A DNA stretch of 64,000 nucleotides from Micromonospora narathiwatensis (lineage in GTDB: Bacteria > Actinomycetota > Actinomycetes > Mycobacteriales > Micromonosporaceae): positions 5,766,001 through 5,830,000 of the forward strand of contig NZ_LT594324.1 of NCBI RefSeq assembly GCF_900089605.1, given 5' to 3'. Numbering within the stretch: position 1 is the first letter of the stretch; each line of letters starts with the position of its first letter. The notes beneath the pieces were generated by a model, which searched no databases, was not told the DNA's origin, and worked only from the letters and a program-made list of their open reading frames with translations. Below, piece by piece: positions 51,270-59,082 of the stretch. The translations under genes were made by a program, and so were the position numbers.

Positions 51270-52211
51270 GTGCCCGGCGCGCCGCTGAAGCCGATGCTCG
51301 CGATGACCGGGCAGCTCCCGGCCGGTGCCGGCTGGGCGTACGAGTTCAAGTGGGACGGGGTCCGCGCGCTCGCCGACGTCTCCTACGGCGACAAGCACCT
51401 GTACGCCCGCTCCGGCGTGGAGATCACCACCGCGTACCCCGAGTTGATCCCGCTCGCCGAGCAGGTCGACGACGCGCTGCTGGACGGCGAGGTGGTCCTC
51501 TTCAACGAGCTGGGGCAGCCGTCGTTCACCGCCCTCGCGGAGCGGATGCACGTCCGTAACCCGAGCAAGGCGGCCCGGCTGTCGGCCAGCATGCCCGTCA
51601 CGTACATGATCTTCGACCTGCTCCGGTTGCGCGGCGAGGACCTGACCGGCCGCCCCTACCGGGAGCGGCGCGCGGCGCTGGAGTCGCTGGGGCTCGGCGC
51701 CGCCCGGTGGGCGGTGCCGCCCGCCTTCGCCGACGGCCCGGCCACCTTCGAGGCCGCCGGGGAGCACCGCCTTGAGGGCGTGATGGCCAAGCGGACCGAC
51801 TCGGCCTACCGGCCCGGCGTCCGCTCCCCGGACTGGGTGAAGGTCAAACTGGAGGTGACCGGCGACTTCGTGGTCGGCGGCTGGCGGCCCGGCGCGCGCA
51901 AGGTCGGCGGCCTGCTGGTCGGGGTGCCCCGACCCGACGGGCGGCTCATCTTCCGGGGCCGGGTCGGCGGCGGGATCGGTGCGGCACTGGAACGCGAGCT
52001 GCTGCGCGAGCTGGAACCGCTGCGCACCGACGGGTCGCCGTTCGCCGGGGACGTGCCGCGCGAGGATGCCCGGGGCGCGATCTGGGTGACCCCACGGATC
52101 GTGGTGGAAATCAAGTACGGCCAGCGCACCCCCGACGGGCGGTTGCGCTTCCCTCGGATCCTGCGGCTGCGTCCCGACAAGCCTGTTGAGGAGGTCGAGG
52201 ATGCCTGCTGA
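51270..52211 (+). CDS. ligD: LigD-type ATP-dependent DNA ligase
   Basis: 313 residues, adenylation plus OB domain of LigD. The lysine motif is EFKWDGVRA near residue 25; further motifs are DGEVVLFNE, HRLEGVMAKRTDSAYRPG and DWVKVKLEVTGDF. It seals DNA ends in non-homologous end joining. The polymerase domain is encoded separately by the next gene, which starts 11 bases before this stop, and no nuclease (PE) domain is present. A start at 51249 would add seven residues. Confidence 0.9.
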   Translation: MPGAPLKPMLAMTGQLPAGAGWAYEFKWDGVRALADVSYGDKHLYARSGVEITTAYPELIPLAEQVDDALLDGEVVLFNELGQPSFTALAERMHVRNPSKAARLSASMPVTYMIFDLLRLRGEDLTGRPYRERRAALESLGLGAARWAVPPAFADGPATFEAAGEHRLEGVMAKRTDSAYRPGVRSPDWVKVKLEVTGDFVVGGWRPGARKVGGLLVGVPRPDGRLIFRGRVGGGIGAALERELLRELEPLRTDGSPFAGDVPREDARGAIWVTPRIVVEIKYGQRTPDGRLRFPRILRLRPDKPVEEVEDAC

Positions 52212-53112
52212 CCGGCTCAGGGTGGACGTCGAGGGGCGCGCGCTGGAGCTGTCCAACCTGGACAAGATCCTCTATCCGAAGGCCGCCTTCACCAAGGGCG
52301 AGGTGATCGACTACTACACCCGAATCGCCCCGGCGCTGCTGCCACACCTGCGGGACCGCGCGCTCACCCGGATCCGCTACCCGAACGGCGTCGAGGGCGG
52401 CTCGTTCTTCGAGAAGAACGCCCCGGCCGCCACCCCCGGCTGGGTACGCACCGAGACGCTGCCCGCCCCCGGGTCGAGCAAGGGCCGGGAGACCATCGAC
52501 TACGTGGTCGCCGACGACCTGCCCACCCTGGTCTGGCTGGCCAACCTCGCCGCCCTGGAGCTGCACACGCCGCAGTGGAAGATCGGCGAACATCCCGACA
52601 TGATGGTGGTCGACCTGGACCCGGGCACCCCGGCCGCGCTGAAACAGTGCAGCCAGGTGGCGCTGCTCATGCGGGACCGGCTGGCCGACGACGGCGTCGG
52701 CTCCTACCCGAAGACCTCCGGCAAGAAGGGGATGCAGCTCTGCTGCCCGATCGCCGGCACCCAGTCCGCCGACGAGGTCTCCGCCTACGCGAGGCGGATC
52801 GCCCAGGAACTGGAGAAGGCGCACCCGAAGCTGATCGTGTCGAAGATGGCGAAGAACCTGCGCCCCGGCAAGGTCTTCATCGACTGGAGCCAGAACAACG
52901 CGGCGAAGACGACGGTGGCGCCGTACTCGCTGCGGGCGCAGGCGGTGCCGTCGGTGTCCACTCCGCTGACCTGGGACGAGGTTTCCGCCGGGGCGGCGGG
53001 CAAACGGCCGGCGACCAAGCCGTACACCGCTGGTGAGGTGCTCAAGCGGGTGGAACAGCAGGGCGACCTGCTCGCCCCTCTCCTCAACGGCGGCCCCGAG
53101 CTGCCGGTGTAG
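52201..53112 (+). CDS. ligD: LigD-type polymerase/primase
   Basis: 303 residues, archaeo-eukaryotic primase fold. KILYPKAAFTKGEVIDYYTR is the standard N-terminal, metal ligands are in VVDLDPG, SGKKGMQLCCPI replaces the usual SGxxGxH (Met-Gln in place of the His-bearing segment), and the third Asp is in FIDWSQN. It fills gaps during end joining with NTPs. A GAGGAGG site precedes the ATG. It overlaps the ligase gene, so the two are coupled. Confidence 0.9.
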   Translation: MPADRLRVDVEGRALELSNLDKILYPKAAFTKGEVIDYYTRIAPALLPHLRDRALTRIRYPNGVEGGSFFEKNAPAATPGWVRTETLPAPGSSKGRETIDYVVADDLPTLVWLANLAALELHTPQWKIGEHPDMMVVDLDPGTPAALKQCSQVALLMRDRLADDGVGSYPKTSGKKGMQLCCPIAGTQSADEVSAYARRIAQELEKAHPKLIVSKMAKNLRPGKVFIDWSQNNAAKTTVAPYSLRAQAVPSVSTPLTWDEVSAGAAGKRPATKPYTAGEVLKRVEQQGDLLAPLLNGGPELPV

Positions 53113-53213
53113 GGAAGGGCCCTTACCGAAACCGTCGAAGATCTGCGATACGGCGGGCGTGGGTGGGCGGATCAGGTGGATAGGGTGAGGCGATCCGGAG
53201 TGAGGAGAGCCTG

Positions 53214-53966
53214 ATGGCCGGACAGACCGCCGTCGTTGCAGGGGTCGCGACCAGGGACGGCGAGCCGCCGCTGCTGACGTACCTCGACGACGCCACCGGT
53301 GAGCAGGTCGAGCTGACCGCGCCGCAACTCGGCGGCTGGGCGGCACGCAGCGCGGGCCTGCTGCGGAACGGTTGCGGGCTGGGCCCGGGCAGCCGGGTCG
53401 CGGTGCTGCTGCCGCCGCACTGGCGTACCGCCGCGGTGCTGATCGGCGCCTGGTCGGTCGGGATGGCGGTGTCGTTCCGGCCACGGGCCACCGCCGGGCT
53501 GCCGGTTCTCGAACCGGGCGGCGACCAGCCGTACGACGCGGTGTTCGTGACCCCGGAACGCCTCGACGACTGGCTGGAGGACGTGCCCGACGGGACGCAC
53601 CGCTACCTCGTCGGCACCGGGCCCGGCCCGCTGGCCGACGTGCCCGTGGGCTGGCTCGACTGGTCCACCGAGGTGCTCCGGCACACCGACACGGTGCCCG
53701 ACTACACCGCCGTCCGCCCGTGGGACCCGGCCAGCCCGGACGGCACCAGCTACGGCGACTGGCGGCGGCTCGCGACGGACGTCGCCGGACAGCTCGACCT
53801 GCGGGCCGGTGACCGGCTGCTGGTCGACGCGGCCGAGCACGAGCAGCCGCTGAAGTGGCTGCTCGCCCCGCTCGCCGCCGGCGCGTCTATGGTGATCTGC
53901 GCCAACCTCGATCCCGCCCGACGGGACGCCCGGATTGCCGCCGAGCAGCCCACCCGGGTCCTGTGA
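53214..53966 (+). CDS. TIGR03089 family protein
   Basis: 250 residues. It resembles an N-terminal fragment of an AMP-binding ligase (TAPQLGGWAARSAGLLRNG, GSRVAVLLPPHWRTAAVLIG) but lacks the P-loop and catalytic lysine, as is normal for TIGR03089 in actinomycetes. Function unknown. TAGGGT at 53179-53184 gives a leader of about 30 bases with GTGAGGAG before the ATG. Confidence 0.78.
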   Translation: MAGQTAVVAGVATRDGEPPLLTYLDDATGEQVELTAPQLGGWAARSAGLLRNGCGLGPGSRVAVLLPPHWRTAAVLIGAWSVGMAVSFRPRATAGLPVLEPGGDQPYDAVFVTPERLDDWLEDVPDGTHRYLVGTGPGPLADVPVGWLDWSTEVLRHTDTVPDYTAVRPWDPASPDGTSYGDWRRLATDVAGQLDLRAGDRLLVDAAEHEQPLKWLLAPLAAGASMVICANLDPARRDARIAAEQPTRVL

Positions 53967-53998
53967 GTCGGCCGCGACCACCCGCCCCGCCGTCCCGC

Positions 53999-54445
53999 CT
54001 ACTGTCGGCGTTCGCTGGCCCGGTCGACGCCCTTGTGTACCCGGACCGTGCGATCGACGAGCTCGCGTAGCGCGCTCTCGTCGACGTCGTCGAGGCGCTT
54101 CAGGTAGAGGCATCCCTTACCGGTCTTGTGCGGGCCGAGCCGGGCGAGCACTGACGCGTGCCGCTCCTCGAACCCGCCCACCAGGTAGACGACGAGCTGC
54201 TGCTTGCGCGGCGAGAAGCCCGCCAGCGGCCAGTCGCCCGTGCGCCCGCTCTGGTAGGTGTAGCGGTAGCTGCCGAAGCCCACGATGCTCGGGCCCCACA
54301 TCACCGGGGGCTCGCCCGTGACCTCGCGCAGCAGCGTGCAGAGGCGCACCGCGTCGGCCCCCCGACGTTGGTCGGGGACCGCCGCCAGGAAATCATCGAC
54401 GCTGGCGTCGGTCGGCACGGTCACCGGCTGTTTCGATGTCGCCAT
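53999..54445 (-). CDS. DUF1801 family protein
   Basis: 148 residues. VDDFLAAVPDQRRGADAVRL at the N-terminus, MWGPSIVGFGSYRYTY in the middle and KGCLYLKRLDDVDESALREL match DUF1801 (YdhG-like), a small beta-alpha fold of unknown function. Convergent with TIGR03089. Upstream 237 bases to the GNAT gene hold no gene. Confidence 0.85.
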   Translation of the reverse strand: MATSKQPVTVPTDASVDDFLAAVPDQRRGADAVRLCTLLREVTGEPPVMWGPSIVGFGSYRYTYQSGRTGDWPLAGFSPRKQQLVVYLVGGFEERHASVLARLGPHKTGKGCLYLKRLDDVDESALRELVDRTVRVHKGVDRASERRQ

Positions 54446-54682
54446 GGGCCGATGCTCTCAGCCGAGTACGACACGACGCTCACGACCGCCGCCAGCGACC
54501 TGGACTGGACGTGCCCGGACGTCCTTGCCGGCCGATCGCCGGCGGCCCGCCGGCACGAAACATGTTTGACACCGGCCCGGGCCGCAATGCCTACTGCCCA
54601 CCGAGCATCGTCGAGCCGGCCCGGCACCAGTCGCCACGGTCAGCCGTCGGGCGATCGGCGGCGGGCGAACGGGCAGAGGATC

Positions 54683-55570
54683 ATGGCGGAGCTGGGCGGG
54701 GACGCGCTGACCTGGAAAGAATTCGGCGAGGAACACCTCGCGGCGCTGACGGAACTGGCCGAGGCGTGCCTGGCCGCCGACGGTGGACTGCCGCTGTTCG
54801 CCCGTACCCCGCTGTTGCGGGCCCGACTGCTCCAGGCCCGTACCCTCGGGGTTTGGCATGACGGCGGCCTGGTCGCGGCCGCGGGCGTCGGCACCGCGCG
54901 GGAGCCGGCCACCAGCACCGGCCTGGTGCATCCGGCCTGGCGGGGGCGGGGTCTCGGCAGCCGGCTGCTGAGCTGGGCGGACGAGCAGGCCGGTGCCGCG
55001 GACCTGCTGCTGACCACCGAGTCCTGGAGTGCGGGTGCGGAAGCCCTCTTCACGGCGCGTGGCTTCGAGCGAACCTTCACCGAGTGGGTGCTACGGCACG
55101 ACCTCGACGCACTCCCGGACGTCACGCGCCCCGACGACCTGCGCACCGAGCCGGTGACGCTCGCTTCCGAGCTGTTCGAGACCTACCGGGCGTCCTTCGC
55201 GGACCGGCCCGGCTTCGTCGAGCCGACGGCCGAGGAGTGGCTGGGTGATCTGCGGGAGGACGACGACTACCGGCCGGACCTGTCGCTGCTCGCGCGCGGC
55301 CCCGACGGCACGCCGGTCGGCTTCCTCAACATCCTCGACAACTGGATCGACCAGGTGGGCGTCGTACCGGAATGGCGGGGCCGGCGGGTCGGCGCGTACC
55401 TCGTGGCGAGCGCGCTGCGGGCGCTGGCCGAGGACGGTACGCGGGAGGCGTGGCTCTGCGTGAACGACAACAATCCGGCCGCCGCCCTGTACCGGCGGCT
55501 CGGGTTCCGCGACGCCGGCCGCCGCGCCCGCTACCTGTGCCGTCGTCCAGCCGCAGATCAACCCCGATAG
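54683..55570 (+). CDS. tandem GNAT acetyltransferase
   Basis: 295 residues with two GNAT domains. The first has TGLVHPAWRGRGLGSRLLSW (motif A, acetyl-CoA binding), the second GVVPEWRGRRVGAYLVASAL and NNPAAALYRRLGFRDAG. This layout is that of mycothiol synthase (MshD)-like proteins, but the similarity is not enough to call mshD. ATG start with GCAGAGGATC upstream. Confidence 0.8.
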   Translation: MAELGGDALTWKEFGEEHLAALTELAEACLAADGGLPLFARTPLLRARLLQARTLGVWHDGGLVAAAGVGTAREPATSTGLVHPAWRGRGLGSRLLSWADEQAGAADLLLTTESWSAGAEALFTARGFERTFTEWVLRHDLDALPDVTRPDDLRTEPVTLASELFETYRASFADRPGFVEPTAEEWLGDLREDDDYRPDLSLLARGPDGTPVGFLNILDNWIDQVGVVPEWRGRRVGAYLVASALRALAEDGTREAWLCVNDNNPAAALYRRLGFRDAGRRARYLCRRPAADQPR

Positions 55571-55636
55571 CCGTCTGCGCCACCTCGGTCGGTCTCCGGG
55601 TCAGCGGTCCTGCTCGGCTCCCGGCGAATGACGCTC

Positions 55637-55762
55637 TCATTGAAAGAGTCGGCCGGGCCTTCTGGAGCGCCCCCGCTTGGTGATCATGGAATCCCTGCGC
55701 CTGCGGCGCACCATGATCGAGTTCACCTTCCGCGTCAGCCCTTTGAAGATCCTGTCCTTCAT
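55637..55762 (-). CDS. possible small basic protein
   Basis: 41 residues, MKDRIFKGLTRKVNSIM then RRRRR and SMITKRGRSRRPGRLFQ, strongly basic. A GGGAGG site lies six bases before the ATG. Against it: several AGG/AGA codons, rare in this genome, and an inverted repeat lies inside. No family recognised; could be spurious. Confidence 0.3.
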   Translation of the reverse strand: MKDRIFKGLTRKVNSIMVRRRRRDSMITKRGRSRRPGRLFQ

Positions 55763-55883
55763 CGCGTCCTCCCATCGCGCCTGGGCCGGATCGGCCGTGG
55801 CGATCCGCGCCGAGCGACGTATCGCCGCCCGCGTACCCGATGAGACCGCGGTCATTCGTCAGCGTCGGCCTGCGCCGAAGCCG

Positions 55884-55948
55884 ACTCCACCTCGGCGACA
55901 TGGCGGTGTCGGAGCGACCCGGACACCGCGACATCCCCGAGGCGGAGT
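55884..55948. repeat. 65-base imperfect inverted repeat
   Basis: ACTCC-n-CCTCGG (from 55884) pairs with CCGAGG-n-GGAGT (to 55948), and the inner 21-base arms (55890-55910 and 55922-55942) match at 17 of 21 positions around an 11-base loop. It lies 16 bases beyond the 3' end of the XPB gene and is probably its terminator. Confidence 0.6.
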
Positions 55949-55963
55949 TGATCAAGCCGAGGG

Positions 55964-57643
55964 TCAGTCGAAGGAGGGCAGGGACGGCCCCAGGACGTCG
56001 TCGGCGTCCACGATGGTGTACGCGTACCCCTGCTCGGCGAGGAAGCGCTGGCGGTGGGCGGCGTACTCGGTGTCGATGGTGTCCCGGGAGACCACGGTGT
56101 AGAAGTGCGCCTGCCGGCCGTCGGCCTTCGGGCGGAGCACCCGGCCGAGCCGCTGCGCCTCCTCCTGGCGCGAGCCGAACGTGCCGGACACCTGGATCGC
56201 CACCGCCGCCTCGGGCAGGTCGATGGAGAAGTTGCCGACCTTCGAGATGACCAGCGTGCGCACCTCACCCGAGCGGAACGCGTCGAAGAGCCGCTCGCGC
56301 TCCTTGTTGGTGGTGGAGCCCTGCACGATCGGCGCGTCCAGGTATTCGCCGAGCTGGTGGAGCTGGTCGATGTACCCGCCGATCACCAGGACCTGCTCGT
56401 CCGGGTGCCGGTCGACGAGGGCCTTGACCACCGGCAGCTTGGTCCGGGCCGTCGCCGCCATCCGGTAGCGCTCCTCGGCCTCCGCCGTCGCGTACGCCAT
56501 CCGCTCGGCGTCGGTGAGGGTGACCCGTACCTCGGTGCACTCGGCCGGGGCGATCCAGCCCTGCGACTCGATGTCCTTCCACGGCGCGTCGTACCGCTTG
56601 GGGCCGATCAGGCTGAACACGTCGCCCTCGCGGCCGTCCTCGCGGACCAGGGTCGCGGTCAGCCCGAGCCGGCGGCGGGCCTGGAGGTCCGCGGTGAACC
56701 GGAAGATCGGCGCGGGCAGCAGGTGCACCTCGTCGTAGATGACCAGACCCCAGTCGCGGGCGCCGAACAGGTCCAGGTGGGTGAACGCGCCGCCGCGCCG
56801 CGAGGTGAGCACCTGGTACGTGGCGATGGTGACCGGGCGGATCTCCTTGCGCTCGCCCGAGTACTCGCCGATCTCGTCCTCGGTCAGCGAGGTGCGGGCC
56901 ACCAGCTCCCGCTTCCACTGCCGGCCGGCGACCGTGTTGGTCACCAGGATCAGCGTGGTCGCCTTCGCCTCGGCCATCGCCGCCGCCCCGACCAGCGTCT
57001 TGCCGGCACCGCAGGGCAGCACCACCACGCCCGACCCGCCGGCCCAGAACGCCTCCACGGCCTCCCGCTGGTACGACCGCAGCGTCCACGGCTTGACGCC
57101 GTCCTTGCCGGCCTCGGCCAGCTCGATCGGGTGCGCCTCGCCGTCCACGTACCCGGCCAGGTCCTCGGCCGGCCAGCCGAGCTTGAGCAGCCCCTGCTTG
57201 AGCCGCCCCCGCTCGGACGGGTGCACGGCGATCGTGTCGTCGTCGATCTTGGCGCCGAACATGCCGGCGAGCTTCTTGCTCTTGGCGACCTCGATCAGCA
57301 CCACCCGGTCCAGGGCGCGCAGCACCAGACCGTGCACCGGGTCGTTGGCGAGCTGTAGCCGGCCGTACCGGTCCATGGTCTCGGCGACGTCGACCAGCAG
57401 CGCGTGCGGCACCGGGTAACGGGAGTATTTGATCAGTGCGTCCACCACGCCCTCGGCGTCGTGGCCGGCGGCCCGGGCGTTCCACAGGCCCAGCGGGGTG
57501 AGCCGGTAGGTGTGCACGTGCTCCGGGGAGCGCTCCAACTCGGCGAAGGGCGCGATGGCCATCCGACACGCCTGCGCGTCGGGGTGGTCGATCTCCAGCA
57601 GCAGGGTCTTGTCCGACTGCACGATCAGTGGTCCACCGCTCAC
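55964..57643 (-). CDS. XPB-type DNA repair helicase
   Basis: 559 residues, superfamily 2 helicase like mycobacterial Rv0861c. N-terminal damage-recognition-like domain, then Walker A VLPCGAGKTLVGAAA, motif II VIYDEVHLLPA, motif III LTATLVREDGREGD and motif VI QRLGRVLRP. It unwinds DNA with 3'-5' polarity in relatives. GTG start with AGGGAGAGGG upstream. Divergent from the L,D-transpeptidase gene; its partner gene lies 1.4 kb away at 59083. Confidence 0.93.
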   Translation of the reverse strand: MSGGPLIVQSDKTLLLEIDHPDAQACRMAIAPFAELERSPEHVHTYRLTPLGLWNARAAGHDAEGVVDALIKYSRYPVPHALLVDVAETMDRYGRLQLANDPVHGLVLRALDRVVLIEVAKSKKLAGMFGAKIDDDTIAVHPSERGRLKQGLLKLGWPAEDLAGYVDGEAHPIELAEAGKDGVKPWTLRSYQREAVEAFWAGGSGVVVLPCGAGKTLVGAAAMAEAKATTLILVTNTVAGRQWKRELVARTSLTEDEIGEYSGERKEIRPVTIATYQVLTSRRGGAFTHLDLFGARDWGLVIYDEVHLLPAPIFRFTADLQARRRLGLTATLVREDGREGDVFSLIGPKRYDAPWKDIESQGWIAPAECTEVRVTLTDAERMAYATAEAEERYRMAATARTKLPVVKALVDRHPDEQVLVIGGYIDQLHQLGEYLDAPIVQGSTTNKERERLFDAFRSGEVRTLVISKVGNFSIDLPEAAVAIQVSGTFGSRQEEAQRLGRVLRPKADGRQAHFYTVVSRDTIDTEYAAHRQRFLAEQGYAYTIVDADDVLGPSLPSFD

Positions 57644-57817
57644 GCCAGCGCCCTCTCCCTTGCCGGATCCTCGTCGCCCGCATGCCGGCTGACCTGCCAG
57701 AGGCGGACCATCCAGTGTTGCACGCGCGGAGGTGTCCGGAAAAAGTCACGCCGGAGAGGCAACGCGACATCAGCCCCGGACGTCTAGCAAGGGAACACCT
57801 GTCCAGGGGGAGGGTCC

Positions 57818-58714
57818 ATGAAGCGTGTCCGACTCACGGTTCGAGCCGTCGCCCTGGCCACGGTCGTGCTGGTCGGCGTGGGTGCGTGTGCGCTCGATGC
57901 GCAGGGCGACGGCACCGGGGCAGCCGCCCCGGTGCCGGTCGGCGTGACGGAGACAGCATCGGGGGCGAGCGCGCCCGCACCCACACCGGGCCAGCCGACC
58001 GGATCCCCGTCGGCGGAGCCGAGCCGGACGGCCGCGCCGGAGCCGAGCGCGACGGCCACGCCGAAGCCCAGCCGGACGACGTCGCCCACCGCCAAGCCGA
58101 AGCCGAGCGCCTCCGGGTTCACCGGCTGCCCGCAGGGCGAGCAGCAGCGGGCCGTGGAGCAGTACCTCGCCAAGCTGGGCGGGTTCGGGCCGGTGACCGT
58201 GGACGGGAAGCAGTCCGCCGCCGACTGCGCCGCGATCAAGAAGTTCCAGCTCCGGTACGGGATCAGCCCCGCCGCCGGTCGCGCCGGCGCCACCACGTAC
58301 GACGTGGCGCGGCGGCTGGCCGGCACCGATGTGAGCCGCTGCCGGGCCGGTTCCGGGCTGACCTTCTGCGTCGACCTGACCCGGCAGACCGTCTGGGCGA
58401 TGCGGGACGGCAAGGTGGTGATGGGCCCGACGGTCACCCGCACCGGCATGGCCGGGTACGCCACCCCGACCGGCACCTACCGGGTCGGCTGGCGGAACCC
58501 GAAGGAGTGGTCCAACCCGTACGAGGTGTGGCTGCCGTACTGGCAGCAGTTCAACGGCGGGATCGGCTTCCACGAGACCACCACGTACCTGCACAACGGG
58601 TCGATCGGTTCGCACGGCTGCGTCAACCTGCTGCACCGCGACGCGGTCCGGCTCTGGGAGTTGGGCTCGGTCGGCACCCGCGTGGTCGTTTTCGGCCGCC
58701 GTCCCGGCACCTGA
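57818..58714 (+). CDS. L,D-transpeptidase lipoprotein with peptidoglycan-binding domain
   Basis: 298 residues. Signal peptide with lipobox VGAC (Cys near residue 24), a Pro/Ser/Ala/Thr linker (about 35-100), a peptidoglycan-binding-like helix bundle (QRAVEQYLAKLGGFGPVTVD), and the YkuD catalytic domain with SIGSHGCVNLLHRDAV, containing the His and the active Cys. It would form 3-3 cross-links in the wall or attach proteins to it. AGGGGGAGGG precedes the ATG. Confidence 0.9.
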   Translation: MKRVRLTVRAVALATVVLVGVGACALDAQGDGTGAAAPVPVGVTETASGASAPAPTPGQPTGSPSAEPSRTAAPEPSATATPKPSRTTSPTAKPKPSASGFTGCPQGEQQRAVEQYLAKLGGFGPVTVDGKQSAADCAAIKKFQLRYGISPAAGRAGATTYDVARRLAGTDVSRCRAGSGLTFCVDLTRQTVWAMRDGKVVMGPTVTRTGMAGYATPTGTYRVGWRNPKEWSNPYEVWLPYWQQFNGGIGFHETTTYLHNGSIGSHGCVNLLHRDAVRLWELGSVGTRVVVFGRRPGT

Positions 58715-58826
58715 GCTGCCCGTACCCCTGAGCGCCCGGCGCGTATCCGGGATTTATCCCCTGTCCGAGAGTCCTTTTCGGTGCCACGCTGGAGATCGGG
58801 GTCCAGCGGGGCGGGAGGGGCTGACG

Positions 58827-59063
58827 ATGACGGTCGACCACGACGTACTTCCCGAGGAGGACCAGGCACCGGGCGGCGAGGTCTCCACGGCGGCCCTGAT
58901 CGGCTACGGGATCGCCGCCGTCGGCATCCTCGGCTGGTTCCTGTTCGGGCTGCTGGTGCAGCGGCAGGGCTTCGTCGACTCGGTCGGCGAGTCGGCCGGC
59001 GCGGCGTTCGCGCTGCTGCTCGCCGTGTCGGTGGTCGAGATGATCCGGCACAACGGCCGCTGA
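58827..59063 (+). CDS. small two-helix membrane protein
   Basis: 78 residues with membrane helices at about 22-43 (TAALIGYGIAAVGILGWFLF) and 54-70. No family recognised. GGGAGGGG before the ATG is a strong ribosome site. It is convergent with the helicase-associated gene. Confidence 0.7.
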   Translation: MTVDHDVLPEEDQAPGGEVSTAALIGYGIAAVGILGWFLFGLLVQRQGFVDSVGESAGAAFALLLAVSVVEMIRHNGR

Positions 59064-59082
59064 ACGGGCCGGACCGGGGCGT

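Larger units (their letters stand above)
55571..55963. other. intergenic region between convergent GNAT and XPB genes
   Basis: About 390 bases. It holds a possible 41-residue minus-strand gene (55637-55762), an inverted repeat GATCATGG/CCATGATC (55682-55689 and 55711-55718), and a 65-base imperfect palindrome (55884-55948). Otherwise nothing recognised. Confidence 0.5.

Noticed and set aside
53115..53135. AAGGGCCCTT palindrome after the LigD polymerase gene
   Set aside because: Only 10 bp, frequent in GC-rich DNA; too weak to call a terminator or repeat element.
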